From Megascapheus bottae (Eukaryota > Chordata > Mammalia > Rodentia > Geomyidae): 64,000 nucleotides of DNA. Below, in pieces: positions 33,216 through 45,801 of the stretch. The position numbers were made by a program, and so were the translations under genes. Location of the stretch: the NCBI GenBank assembly GCA_024803745.1, contig JANJXV010000025.1:16014341-16078340 (forward strand). Reading direction: 5' to 3'. A model generated the notes under the pieces. It worked only from the letters and a program-made list of their open reading frames with translations, did no database searches and was not told the DNA's origin. The number at the start of each line of letters is the position of its first letter. Positions within the stretch are counted from its first letter, which is position 1.

Positions 33216-33651
33216 TCCCTTCCTTTTTTGTTGTTGTTGTTGGTCATGGAATTGAACTCTGGGCCTGGGCACTGTCTCAGGAATCCAACCCTGGTGTCAT
33301 GCATGCTAGGCAAGCACTCTACCATTAGGCCAACTCCCAGACCGTTCAGATTATTTTCTATATAACAAGGATTTCCTGGGCAACTACTGCTTAACAGGTC
33401 CTGAGTTACACCATAGATAATGTAGAAAAAGCCAGGGCCTATTTTGACCTCTTCAGCTCAAGGCTACCACCCTTGAGCTCCTCAAGGCTCTACTACCCCT
33501 TGAGCAATAGCACCACTTCCAGTTTTCTAGTGGTTAATTGGAGATAAGTGTCTCATGGTCTATAGTCCCCATGCTGGCTTTGGACCGAGATCCTGAGATC
33601 TCAGCCTCCTGAGTAGCTAGGATTACAGGCATGAGCCACTACACCTGACTC
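33216..33651 (-). repeat. B1-dID-like SINE, antisense, interrupted by the inverted duplicate
   Basis: The left piece (to about 33278) is TTG-rich tail and reversed right half, stopping at gcctgggcactgtctc. The right piece resumes near 33446 with ctcttcagctcaaggctacc and continues through the reversed B1 half to ggcatgagccactacacctg. Between them lies foreign sequence. Confidence 0.88.
33279..33428 (-). repeat. Inverted 150-bp copy of 32291-32440, inserted in a SINE
   Basis: Its reverse complement follows the source for 150 bp with about five differences. It includes unique flanking sequence that is not part of any mobile unit. It has no poly(A) at its own end and is followed by a short filler (about 33429-33445) before the host SINE resumes. 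Confidence 0.92.
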
Positions 33652-33663
33652 CCTTCTTAATAT

Positions 33664-33815
33664 AATTTTATTAGTAGTATTAAGGTATTGTACAGAAGGG
33701 TAACTGTTTTATAAAGCTAGTTATGAGTAATTTCTGTTTGGGCAATGTCATTCCTTCCTTCACTTTTTTCTATTTTCCCCCTCCCATCCCTTCCCATAAA
33801 TTGCATTTTCCACCA
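33664..33815 (-). repeat. L1-like 3' end, antisense, older copy
   Basis: It contains taaggtattgtacagaaggg, then C-rich ttttccccctcccatccctt. Only loosely similar to the others. Confidence 0.5.
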
Positions 33816-33903
33816 TAGTGTCTACTGAATACCATGACTGCATCTGTTCACCCTTAGTTCTAATTTCTTAAAGAAACTGTTAGTATCCCTTAAACAGTAA
33901 ATC

Positions 33904-33990
33904 AGGGCTGGAGGTATAGCTCAAGCAGTAGAGCACTTGCCTAGCAAGCCCAAGACCTTGAGTTTGAACTCTTACTACTGGCCACCTCAA
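33904..33990 (+). repeat. Monomeric ID-like SINE
   Basis: It contains agggctggaggtatagctca, gtagagcacttgcctagcaa and gagtttgaactc, one tRNA-Ala-like unit. No B1 half. Confidence 0.8.
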
Positions 33991-34205
33991 CAGCAATATA
34001 GGGAATCTTGCTTTATTTTCCCAGGGTGCATTTTATTTGGGGCTGGATAGAGCCTGGGGGAGAGGCCTTATAGGAACCCCAGCCAGCCTCAATAGCAACA
34101 TAATTATATCTCTGGTGAACCTGCCCACTAGTGTTGAAGAAATAATGAAAGATCTGTAAACAAAGTAAAAATGAAACACCCAACCTCTTTCTTTCCTGGT
34201 CCCAG

Positions 34206-34299
34206 GGCTGTAACTGAAAGCATCAATCAGCTCATCACCCTGTGCACTCAGCAAGCACCCGGGCAGAAGGAATGTGACAATGCACTGCGAGAGCTTGAG
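34206..34299 (+). CDS. TLN2: Talin-2 exon, R6/R7 (about 1340-1371)
   Basis: Acceptor cctggtcccag and donor GAG|gtgggt. 94 nt, phase 2 in, phase 0 out. It reads AVTESINQLITLCTQQAPGQ and ends KECDNALRELE. R7 begins near 1357. Confidence 0.97.
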
Positions 34300-36336
34300 G
34301 TGGGTCCCTGGGAAGGTTTCAGAATGGGGAGGAGTATAGATTTCTATACAGGTTCTACACGGCTGCTTTTCTCTCCTTTGCCCTTGACTTCTGTCTTGCC
34401 TGTGAGACAACCAGAGCCAATGCGCCAATGCAGTTGGGAAGGAACAGAAGAAGAATTAGATTTATTGGGATTCTCATCACTGCCCTCTTCTACCAAACTA
34501 ATACTCACTTTGGTAAAGGAGCCATTAGTTCTAACAGGAAGAGGCCTGTGTATTGGATATATGCTACAAACCAACGATCTTTACCTAAAAGGTATTGGAG
34601 AGATGGTTTTGGGATCATTGAGGGAGAAATAAAGGCTGGGATGATGAGGATAGCTCTCTGTAAAAAGATTTTCCCATGTGTAGAGCCACACGGTGGGAAT
34701 CTGGAATTAACACCACTGTACAGCCAAGAAGCTTGGGAGTGGGACGAGCTCCTAAGGGCACAGGTGTGGATGCTATTGATTTTACATTCACACACATGCA
34801 TTTGTGATGGAAATCCGTATGTGTTCACAGAACATACGTGGGTTATCATAAAGTCGGGGGTGCCCCTATCTGTGTGAAGTGTTCCTCACCAGTACAGGTC
34901 TTGCAGGAAAGGCCTCAGCAATGATTTCAATGAATGCAGTTTGGTTGCACTCAATGCTCCTTTAGTGTTCGCATCATTCACATAGAGCCATAGTCGAGCA
35001 TACCCGTCCTTCCAAAGCCTGCAGTGCAGGATCACCATGGCAATAGGCCACTTGCATGGCTGAGAGTGAGAAGAAGACCAAAGCCTTCTGAGAATAGTTG
35101 GAAATACTTACAAGGGGCCGAATCTCTGCCCGGTTCTGCTCAGTTCACATTGTAAGATGTAAGGGACTTTAATGGAACTGTGCTGTGTTGACCTAGGTAT
35201 ATCCTGTGCTTTATCCCTATTCCTGGCTGCCCTTATTATGAACACTTCTGCATGGTGGGCACTGAAACATTTCTGATTATCCAAGGAATGTGAAGAAGTT
35301 CTTCAATGGATGCAGTCATTTCCTATCTTTTCGTTTGTTTGCCAGTGCTGCAGCTTGAACTCGTATCCTCATGCTCACTTGGTTTGCTCTCTCAGGTGTA
35401 GTTCTCCCACTTCAGACACACATCCTAACAAGCATTTGGCTGGTTAATTTGAGATGTTGCCTTCTGGATTTTTTTTTTTTTTTTTTGCCCAGGCTAGCTT
35501 TGAACACTCATCTTCCAGGTCTGCCTTCTAGAGGCTTCTGGGATCTAGTCTCCAAAGACAAGGAGATTGAACCTGGTGCACCTCAGGCTCTTTGCCTATA
35601 TAAGAGTCCCTCACAAGTGGTAATCCATGATCATCACAGTAAAGCTAGCGAACATTGTCAGGGGTTTGGAGAAGCACTTCCTTGATGGAGGCTTAAATAA
35701 GAGTATGCACTTTCAATTTTTCTATGTTTTCAAAATTAAGAACAAATGAACCATCCCAGTGGTTGAACCATTCCCTAGCCTTGGGGAAGTACTTTCTCCC
35801 ATATCCTTCCATCAAGAATCCAGAACTGAAATCCCAAGGGTCTTTTTCAGTCTTTAGTGAGTGTATACTTGTAGTGTAAATTCCTTAGACCTATCTAGCA
35901 GTACAATTGTGTTTAGTGACCATGAATATGATACCTTGCATTAACTTCCCAATTTTACATATGTGTTTATTTACACGGCTATACACGTATCTGTACATCA
36001 ATACATCTATTTGCATTATATGTACATATGTGTATATATAGTATATATATATATAATGTATATATTATATATATGAAAAAAACTGTCTCCTGAAACTATC
36101 ATACTTCTCTAAAACTTAACTAAGAATCTTATTTCTGGCAAAGCAAACCTGAGAGCCCTCCCCTAATCCATACTGGGTTGCCAATAAACTGGAAGCCATG
36201 ACACCATGATCTGAGTCAATAAGCAATGTTCCCCAGCATCCTGTTACAGGACAGAAAGTGGAGAGTTACAGTTTAGGTTTACCCTTTCTCCTTCTGAGCC
36301 CCTGTCTTACTTTGTCTGCTGTTTCTTCCTTTGCAG
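34300..36336. other. Intron, mostly single-copy-looking
   Basis: It holds a very diverged antisense B1-dID remnant (about 35338-35570, with poly(T) at 35470) and an AT-rich microsatellite (36019-36075). 34300-35330 shows nothing I recognise; overlapping open frames on both strands there lack splice context. Confidence 0.6.
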
Positions 36337-36426
36337 ACTGTCAAGGGGATGCTGGAAAATCCTAATGAACCTGTGAGTGACCTCTCCTACTTTGACTGCA
36401 TTGAGAGTGTGATGGAAAACTCCAAG
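36337..36426 (+). CDS. TLN2: Talin-2 exon, R7 (about 1372-1401)
   Basis: Acceptor cctttgcag and donor AAG|gtaagc. 30 codons, phase 0. It reads TVKGMLENPNEPVSDLSYFD then CIESVMENSK. Confidence 0.96.
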
Positions 36427-37501
36427 GTAAGCCTAGCCCACCTGACTGTAGGCCATGCCATAATCCAACCCATGGCCATGCTTTGCCAATAGGCCTAGAC
36501 TAGAAGTAAGCATGGTGAAGTCTAGGCAACCTTTACTCATTGCTTCCCCAAGCTCAATTTGCCTGAGTCACTTGAAGGATTTGTTAAATACCAATTGCTG
36601 AGCCCTACCCTTAAGTTCTGAGTCAGTAGATCTAAGTGAAAGCTGGGATTCTGCTGTTGCTGTTGCTGCTGTTTTAGAAAGGATGTAGCTGAATAGCTCA
36701 AAATAGAACTCACTACTAAACCAGCTGGTTTTGTCCATCTAAGCAATTATGGAGAATTGATTTCCTTTCCCTAAGATGTCTATTAACAAATGAAGAGCTG
36801 TGAATCAGGTTTTACACTTGACAATGTCATAATGCCTTCAAAGTCATAATGCCTTCAAAGGTCACATCCTTCTCTCCTATCATCTATGACCCTGGAAAGC
36901 AGGATCCATCCTCAGGAACATGATGGAGACTGTGAAGATAGAGCACAGACTGGGTAGCAGTAGATGCCCTGCCTCTGCCCATGTGACCTTCACATGACCT
37001 CGTACAGGGGATTGGATCCCTCTGAGCTATAATTGCAAAGCCCAGGAGTAAAGACTATACCAGTGATTCTCAAAATAAGACAAACTACTTAAAAACCCTA
37101 GAAAACATCTTTAATAAAGATCTCTTGAAATTTAAATTATACTACAAAGAATACATCTTTTACTTTCTGGGTAGGATTTCAACTGTAGTTCAATGACTAA
37201 CTTTGTGATCTGAGAATGAATCATTCTTAGGTTGGGAAACCTTGCATAGATTCTACTTTATTGTTTGTGTCTATGTTGACCATATTTCCTTACAAGAGAG
37301 ATAATATTTGGATGAAAGGTTCATGCTGTCTATATTAATCCTCTTTATGGAGCCAAAATTGTGCAGTTTTTTCTTGTATCTCAATACAAATAAAGGAGAA
37401 GATGGTACATATTAAAGCAAAGTGGCTTTGAATGGTAAAGTTGTTCCCTCAGGGTCTTGAAGCAGTATGCCACAGAATACCACCAACTGTTTGTTTTGCA
37501 G
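36427..37501. other. Intron with a 17-bp tandem duplication and no SINE
   Basis: The unit gtcataatgccttcaaa is repeated exactly at 36826-36842 and 36843-36859. Otherwise nothing is recognised. Confidence 0.7.
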
Positions 37502-37624
37502 GTTCTAGGCGAGTCAATGGCAGGGATTTCACAGAATGCCAAGACCGGGGACCTCCCTGCTTTTGGGGAATGTGTGGGCATTGCATCGAAGGCTCTGTGT
37601 GGGCTGACTGAAGCTGCAGCCCAG
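37502..37624 (+). CDS. TLN2: Talin-2 exon, R7 with the KANK-site glycine (about 1402-1442)
   Basis: Acceptor tgttttgcag and donor CAG|gtaaga. 41 codons, phase 0. It begins VLGESMAGISQNAKTGDLPA and ends LCGLTEAAAQ. GGC at 37508-37510 is the G1404 equivalent; in talin-1, changing this glycine disrupts KANK binding to R7. Confidence 0.97.
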
Positions 37625-38892
37625 GTAAGAGGTTGGTCTCTGTACAGCCTGTATCCTGCACTGGACAGTGGGCAAGGAAGAACTCGTGTTCTTTCTCCAA
37701 GTACTGCCATAGAAACCATGGGCGAGGCTGTGGCTCTGGGGCTGATAGAGAAGCTCATTAGAACATCAGCTAGTTCTCCCATGGTCACGAGAAGCAAGGG
37801 TCAATGAAAGCCCAGCACATAGGATCAGAAACCAGCTTAGTTTTTAAAGGTCATTAATGTAGGTAAAGTTTTGTTTGTGGGGAAAAGTAAGTATTGAATA
37901 ATTCAAGTTTTCTGAGGCTTCAGAAGTACAAACATGTCAGGCTAAGAGCCAAGGAAGAAAAAAATGAAGCACCATCATCCAGAGGTGCAATGTGACATGT
38001 TCTTTCATTCTTCATCTACCCTATTTCAAATCGTGGTTGAGACCATATGGCAAAAGCTTCAAAGATGTTACCATTTACTTTGCAGGGTTTAATCAGTTAA
38101 TGGTTACTTGGTACTTAGAACAGTATCCCTAGTTTAGGGAACACAATTCTGTATACCCTCATCCTTCTCTTTAGATTTCAGGCTAAATGAACTAATGTTA
38201 ATGTTCCTGCTTGTATGTTCATCTTCTGCTCATTATTTCCTAACACATCCAAAGGGAATCCAAAGAGACAGCCTTCTCAGAAAACTCCTGGTCCTCTTGG
38301 GGACCCAAAGCTGTCATGATTGTCATTGTTTTCTGAACCATCTCACTTTTCTTATTCAAGCACCCAGCTAAAATTCTTTCTACTATTGGAAATAATGACT
38401 AACACCGTAAGGCCATGTCCCGCTGTATGATGGGAATCCCTAGGTAAGGCAGGCTCCAGAATTGGGTTGGTCCAGAAGATCCAATCCCCACTGTCAATCT
38501 GCATATACCTTTTTTCCCACTCTCTCCCATTTGCCTGTACGAGTTTACTTCACAATAAGCCAGGTATCTTTCTGGTTATATGATGATGGCTGCCAGGAGC
38601 AATGAGGGATACATCTAACCTTGTACATGTCTCACAGAGAAAGTTCTCAAAGACCTTCACTTAAGAACAATGGAGACTTTGTGCCCTGAGGCCTGCAACA
38701 AAGTCCTGCTGGCAAGGTCAAGCTGGCACAGACTTGTCACTCTACCTTTATTGGCCAAAAGGATATGATTACCCTGACCAACTTGCCATAAGGAACACCT
38801 GTGTGCCTGACAGCTGTGGGTACACCACAGCCCATCATCTGTCATGAATTCCTTTAGCATCACGAGGCCTGAGCTGTGATCTCCTTTTCCAG
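37625..38892. other. Intron without SINEs
   Basis: 1268 bp of single-copy-looking sequence, unusual here for lacking any SINE. Confidence 0.6.
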
Positions 38893-39036
38893 GCAGCATA
38901 TCTGGTTGGCATCTCTGATCCAAACAGCCAGGCAGGCCACCAGGGCCTAGTGGATCCCATCCAGTTTGCCAGGGCTAACCAGGCGATCCAGATGGCATGC
39001 CAGAACCTAGTGGACCCCGGCAGCAGCCCATCACAG
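38893..39036 (+). CDS. TLN2: Talin-2 exon, R7 to R8 (about 1443-1490)
   Basis: Acceptor ccttttccag and donor CAG|gtaatg. 48 codons, phase 0. It begins AAYLVGISDPNSQAGHQGLV and continues QFARANQAIQMACQNLVDPG. R8, a four-helix bundle inserted into R7, starts about 1461; in talin-1 it binds DLC1, RIAM and vinculin. Confidence 0.97.
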
Positions 39037-39865
39037 GTAATGGGGGGAGGGGTGTTAGACCTTGTGGGAAATTAATAGACAATCCTATTCTTTATGCTTA
39101 CAAAGTCAGTAAATGCAAGTCTGTAGATAATGACCATGAAAAGTATTGCAAAATGTGATGCGACCAGAGATTTGCAGGTGCTTGAAGAGTTGGAATGCCA
39201 GGCTACACTGAGAATGAAGGAATCCCAGTGACTTCATTAACTGCCTCAATGCAGGGACATTCCTTGAGAGCTTGTCCTGGATTTGGCATTAAAGAGTCAC
39301 CATGAATGAGATCTGATCTTCTGCTTCTCCCACCCCTATGCTCTTAAGTCTTTGGGGCAAAGTTTAGAAAAATGTAGTTATCACAGAATGTGACATTTCA
39401 GAGGATGTACAAGAAAGATGTCATGGCCTCTCTGAGGAGCTTGCTGGGTGTCATACAGAGATGATGTCACTGCATTGAAGTGGGAGTCAGATCTGTAGCA
39501 CAGAAAAGATCCAGAAAGACACTTTAGAACCATGTGTGAGACATTCCATGATACTTCTACTACCAGAACATGGTGGGCTACTGGTCCCTTATTAAAGCAG
39601 CATGGACTAAACCAAAGATGTAGCAATAAGGAAATGGCAGCAATCTTAGAAGAGACTGTGAACCCCAGGAACAGCATTGTTGAGTCAAGAGAAGGAACCA
39701 AGTAAAGAAGGTAATACAGGCCTCATCCAGACCGGTAGCTGTAATGGCAATAGACCTGAGAGTTCTTTCCCATCCAGAGGAAGCCAGCAGTGCCCAGCTT
39801 ATTTTACCATGTTAGACTAGACCAGAATTGAGATAAAGGAAAGGAAAGGAATTTAAAAATGTCTT

Positions 39866-40120
39866 GAAGCCAGGCACTGGTGGCTGGGGCCTGTAATCCT
39901 AGCTATTTAGGAGGCTGAAATGGAAAGATCGTAGTTCAAAGTCAGCCCAGGCAGGAAACTCCATGAGAGTCTTGCCTCCAATAAACTACTCAAAAAAATT
40001 ACAGTGGTACTGTGGCTCAAGTGGTAGAGTGCTCAACTTGAACAAAAGAAGTCTAGACACAGTGCTCAGGCCCAGAGTTCAAACCCCAGGACCAGCCCCA
40101 TCCCCGCCAAAAAAAATTCT
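39866..40120 (+). repeat. B1-dID-like SINE, near full length
   Basis: It contains agccaggcactggtggctgg, the B1 core, and the right half with gtactgtggctcaagtggta ending ttcaaaccccaggaccagcc. Confidence 0.92.
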
Positions 40121-40540
40121 TGAACAATACTTGTTATTTGATTGTATCGTGAAATATTTTGGATTTTCAGTACAACATACAACCTAAATTAATGTCTCTT
40201 AGTTTCATCATTTACTTTAATGTGGCAACTAGAAATTATTAAATTACATATGTGTAAGGCTTTGGTGTAGAGCCAGAACTGTGGACCTTCTATTTGGGGG
40301 TCCCAAAGATTAGCTGGCCCATGCTGGGGATGCAGCTCACTCCCATCAATGCATCATTACCTCCTTGCCTTTTCTGTTTTTATTCTCTCTTGCTTTATAT
40401 TCTTGCCCTCTCCTTTCTTGGAGTAACCTTGGGGATGGCAAAGCTAGATGCATGTGTTGCTGTCCAGGTTCTGGATATGAGTTAAAGAGGAACTCAGCCC
40501 CTCTGCGCTCAAATGTGCAACCTCGTTCTTTGCCTTATAG

Positions 40541-40702
40541 GTTCTATCAGCTGCCACAATCGTTGCCAAGCACACCTCAGCTTTGTGCAATGCCTGCCGC
40601 ATTGCCTCATCCAAGACTGCCAACCCTGTGGCCAAGAGACACTTTGTCCAGTCAGCCAAGGAGGTCGCCAACAGCACAGCCAACCTAGTGAAGACCATCA
40701 AG
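40541..40702 (+). CDS. TLN2: Talin-2 exon, R8 core (about 1491-1544)
   Basis: Acceptor tgccttatag and donor AAG|gtaagg. 54 codons, phase 0. It begins VLSAATIVAKHTSALCNACR and ends KEVANSTANLVKTIK. One of the most conserved stretches between the two talins. Confidence 0.98.
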
Positions 40703-41984
40703 GTAAGGTAACCGTACTGTGGGACTGACTGGCCCCTGCCGAACCTATCATGGAACTGAAAGAACAAGGCTAAGGGCTTTGCCTTCCTAAAACCTATATC
40801 TGTGAAGTTCGGTGACCAAGGAGGAGATGTCACTAAAAGGAGATGCTCATCAAGAAAGCCCAAAAACCTTGTTCTCTACTCACACCACAAAGTGATGAGG
40901 AAAGACCTCTCTAAATTTTGAAACTAGAGCATTTGGAATAGAATTTGGGCTGAAGGGGTGAGGTTTGGGACCTCTCATGGCTTTGTACATGGGCATCCTA
41001 TAGGTATATAAATTGTGTTGACCAAATTGCATTGAGTGAACCAGTGCAGGGCTTTTGCCATTGCTGCTGGGTATGTATGAATCAGGAGAGGATATGGGGG
41101 TACAAAGAAATGGGAATAGTAAAAAAATTATTTTTAGGCTCTCGTAGGATATCAATTCTGTTCATAGCTGTTTAAATATTTTAAATGGAACATCAACTTT
41201 TTAAAATAGAGCCTCGTGTTCCTAAGAGTTCCTTGTTGTGTTCAAATTCATGAGCAGTGAACAGAAGCTGAGACTACCTGCAAGGAACAAGCTGAAATGA
41301 CCAGACTGTGTTCTTGCTTAAGTGAATGAAAAAAGTACATTCTCTACCCAAAGCTTGGACCATGTAGGCTGGCAGTTGACTTATGGGAAAGCAGCCAGAA
41401 CCTGAAATGCTGAACCACAGACATAGAGCCCAACTCCACCTCTGCCCAGCCTTCAAAGAGCCCTGTCAAGGAAGGCAAAGTTCACAAAAAGACCTGAAAC
41501 ACTAAAATTTCCTACACACTCCTAATGCTGGGATCCAAACCAGGGCCCTGGACATATGAAACTCCCAACCCAGCACTGATGCCTTTATCTCATTCCTAAT
41601 CAGGTAGGAGGGCTGTGTTGCTGTCAGGAATCCTGGAGTAACAAGTCTTCTAGTGCCTTCCAAAAGATAGGACACAACACTCCTCATTTTCCTTTTGCTA
41701 CATAAAGAATATTCTCCCCTAGAGAAATCAGTCAACAGAATGAGTTTGGCAGAGGCCGAAGGAGAGAGTAGCCAGCCTAGAAGCAACTGGACACTGGTTG
41801 GTAAAAGCAGGCCAGTTATCTCAGTCAGCAGTTCCTAAGTTGTTTCAACAGAGTCTTCTAAAAATAAATAAATAACCAATAAGCCCTGACTGTCTGAAGA
41901 CAGTAATAACCTATGAATAAATAAATAAATTCAGTGCCCTGATGCCATCATAGAAGAGACTAAGAAAGCTTGTGTGTGTGTGTC

Positions 41985-42205
41985 TGCACATGCTGGACCT
42001 GGTATTAAAAGTCAGGGCCTGGGCACTGTCCCTCAGCTTTTGTACCTAAGGCTAGCTCTCCTCTACTTGAGCCACACCTCTACTTCTGTGTTTTGGGTGG
42101 TTAATGGGAGATAAGAGTCTCATGGACCTTCCCACCCAGGCTAGCTCTGTACTATGATCCTCAGATCTCAGTCTTCTGAGTAGCTAGGACTATCGGCATG
42201 ATCTA
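41985..42205 (-). repeat. B1-dID-like SINE, antisense
   Basis: It contains gcctgggcactgtccctcag, the linker ggtggttaatgggagataag and the reversed B1 half (cttctgagtagctaggacta). Confidence 0.88.
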
Positions 42206-42221
42206 GCTTGCCTTTTTCCTT

Positions 42222-42355
42222 TTATTTATTTTTTAATGTAATTTATTGCCAAGGTGATATACAGAGGGGTCACAGGTTACATATGTAAGGTAATGTGTAC
42301 ATTTCTTCTTGAACATTGTTCCCCCTTCCTTGTTTTTCTCCCACTTTCCCTTGCC
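42222..42355 (-). repeat. L1-like 3' end, antisense
   Basis: It contains tttaatgtaatttattgcca and gtgatatacagaggggtcac, then C-rich cccccttccttg. Same layout as the other five copies. Confidence 0.55.
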
Positions 42356-42375
42356 TTTTTCTTTTCTTTCTTTAT

Positions 42376-42506
42376 TGCTGTTGTTGTTATTGGAGTCATG
42401 AGGCTTGAACTCAGGCCCTGGGTGCTGTCCCTGAGCTTTTTTTTTTTTTTCTTTAAAGCTAGTACTCTACTATTTTGAGCTTACAGCTCCACTTCCAGGC
42501 TTACAT
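42376..42506 (-). repeat. ID-like half of a SINE, antisense
   Basis: It contains aggcttgaactcaggccctg, ggtgctgtccctgagctttt and ttacagctccacttccaggc; a T14 run interrupts it. Confidence 0.75.
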
Positions 42507-45500
42507 TTTTAAATGGCTATTTTGTGTATATTACTCATTCAATCCTCATTGCCTATCATTTCTACTTTTTGTAGAGAGGAAACTGAGGCAGAATGATAAG
42601 TAATTCTGTCTGGGTTAAACGAGCCAGTAAGAGAGGAATGAAAATCCCTCAGAGCCCCTGTTGTAAGCCTTAGCCTGCTGTTCAAGTTCTTTGAGATGGA
42701 GAGACCTATTCATTTCTCCAGCCTAGGCAGAAAAACTTTGCTATGTTTATAGAGTTCATGTGTAAGTCTGAGGGAAGTTCGAATGTCAAGGACAATATAC
42801 TTGAGAAGTAGTGACCTCATTGTTGGGGGCTGCATAATGAACTTTTCTCAGTCATTTTCTGATCATTAAAAAAACAGTATGTTTAAGTGGACCTAGGGGG
42901 TGGAGCCCCCTCTCTTTTCTTGCTGCCTCCTTAGTTTTAAAGCCTGGTCTGTCACTGTAGAAAGCATCTCTGTTAAGATCTGGGCTAGCTTTGTTTCCTG
43001 TTCTCACAGTGTCAAAGCCCCTTTGCAGTGCCCTGCAGCAAATAGCCTGAAAGATAGGCTGTGAAGTGCAGGGAACATAAAAGCCTGTCACCCGCCAGCA
43101 CCCTGGGAACCATCAGCAGGACAAGAAGAACAGAAAGGAACATATTGCTCCCAACTTGACAAAATGTGCCTGGGTTTTTAGTTCCCACTGTGTGGCTGGG
43201 TTTGCAGGAATCTGTGGGCTTTGTTTGCAATCTACTCATAGAAATGAATGTTTAATTCCCTAACTACTCACCATAGCTGCCGTAGCAGCATTTTCCTCTG
43301 TGTGTTATAGTGCTTAATATTATTTTCAATCTCTTCACCATGAAGATATACCTCGTAATAACCTTCTAGACACAAAGGAAAAGAGTAAGAGTATATGTGT
43401 GCATCCACATGCTCGAGATCTTTCCTGGTGGTGGTGTCATTCCAAAGCACAGTGTGGCAAGGATACATTTCTGCATGAGTAATACCTGCTTGTCCAGGGA
43501 TGGCTTTCAATGCTGGCAAGTTAGGAGACAATCCACCTCTGACCATGACCCACCATCGCTCCCGTGTTCATCACATACACATTTGCCTGCTTGTGCTCAT
43601 TATCTCTCCTTGAGTCTGATGTGGGGAATGGAATGTTATTTTAGATGTGCAGTCAAGTCAGGTTTGGGTGCCAAGTAGAAATTATGCAACCCCTAGCTTT
43701 TGTTTTTCTGAGAAGTTGAAGTTTGGCCTTGCCTCTTGCAGTGGAGCGAAGGCTCAGATTTTTGCAATTAGGCATTTCCAGTGTGTACCACAAACATCCG
43801 ATCGCCCCAACGCTCTTTAATCACATTTGACTTGGCTGTAAGTATGTTTTCTTGGTCATCCTTATGTTTGGATTTGGTATAAAGTAGGATTCTTCTGAAG
43901 AAAAATGAAACAATTCTGGGGCTTCTTAGGTTTTCTGTGGCCTTCATCTGAGAGCAGTAGAAAAGAGAGCCAGAGGCTTGGCGTCATGGTCTCAAGCATG
44001 CCAGAAAGTACATGGTGACCTTAGTATGGTAATAGTGTTACTTTCCATGTCCTGGTTTCATTGTATGAAAAATCAGGGGTTTGGTGCTAGATGATCTTTA
44101 AGGTTCTTTCTAATTCCAAAGGCCATGAGTCTTTGATTCTTTGTGTGTGCGTACAGAAATTGCTTCTCCTGGCTGTCTGTGAGACTGCTGAGAACATTCA
44201 GAGCAGCTGAATGAGGGGTGGAAAATGTCTTTGTTGTCCTAATGTGTGTGGACGTGTAGCTGAGTGAATTTCATCCTTGTGGTTGGTGTCACAGTAGCAT
44301 CTGCAGGGAAGCACTTCTGACTACTACTGCCAGACTTAGGGTTGTTCAGTTTGCTTGACTGGCCCCAATATGCACACTGCCTACAGAATTTGGGAGTGAA
44401 ATAATAATCTGTGCAAACTATCCTTTCCCTATGTGAAATGCCTCCTTTGGAAGAAACAACTGTTATCTTTTTTTTGCAAACAAGAAAATGTGGTTGATGT
44501 TGCTTGGCATTCTGACTCATGTTTATTCTGTGTCCTGTCCTGGGATTCCCAAATGGGGCTACAACTGGATTTTAGGACCTAGGCTGAGCAAAAAATAAAT
44601 AAGTAAATAAATGAAATGCCTTTTGACATCCTGTTGATGAAGTTAATGAAACTGAACCAGTGGAGAATTATTCTTTGGATACATAGTGATTTTATCCATC
44701 TGGTGGCTTAGTCAGATGTTTCCTTTTCTTCCAGATAGAGGGGGCTATGAAAAGCAGGAGAGAGGGGTGGGGAGCATGGAGAGGTAAGAGACTGGGAGGC
44801 TGAACAAAAAAGTGATAAGTAGAGCCAGGGCCCAAGCATTCTGGCCTTTAAAGTCCACCTGGCTGATATCTGCTTCTTTTATTTGCCTAAACTGGGGCTG
44901 CTTGAGTCAGGTTTCTGCCAGGTGGTACCTCCTGAGCCTCCCACTCATATTCTCAGATTTCTCAGGGGCCTGGTGAAACCCAACCTCCACAAGTCACTGA
45001 TGTTAATCATGCAGTGCCATCAATGTGCTTAGAGAGTTTTCATCTACACCACCAGTGCCAGCAATGTAAACTCAACCTTTAGTACAACCATTAAGTGGCA
45101 GGTAGAAAGGAGGCTATCTGTAAGCAAAAAGTAGCAAAATGGCTAAATCAGAGAAGTTGCCATATGGCCTGTACCTGTCAATGGGAGAAAGGCATAAGCC
45201 AAGGCAGTGCCATGCACCATATTAATGGAGATGGTGCATTAGTGAGATTATGGGAATCCTTCCGAAACTATTAGCAGTGTAGATGCAATTACTATCCCAA
45301 GCTGCCAAGACTTGACTGGAATGTAGTTGTTATTCAGAAATAACCTTCAAACGGACCCTGCCTGCCTCCTCTTGCCCTATTGAAAAATAGAATAATCCCA
45401 TCTCAGACCTAGTTTGTTGTATGATACTGTGTTTTTAATTGTCTGAGTTGGCTTTTATATATTGCTTATACGGATTAAAAGTTTAATTGGTCATTTAATG

Positions 45501-45801
45501 AGTTTACATTCTTCTGCAAATGTAACTGTTTTTGCCCATGTAGTCCTTTGCTGAATGCTGTCATTGGGTCACAGACTGGTGGTTTTAACAGTCTTGTTAT
45601 GGAGGAAGTGAAGTCTGGGACTGGGAACTTGGCATCCTTCTGTTAACCTGTTGTGGGGCAGTCAGGTTTAAATCACAGGCTTAGATCATGAGATTGAATT
45701 GTCTCTCATCCACCTTGTCATACATCAGCAGTATATCTGATTACCCAAAACTGTGGTTCTACCTGCTACTGTTTTTTTCATCTTTAGGTCTTTTTAAAAA
45801 G

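Noticed and set aside
34171..34877. Several overlapping 76- to 153-codon open frames on both strands
   Set aside because: They begin at or overlap the 34206-34299 exon and extend by chance into the intron without splice or protein support.
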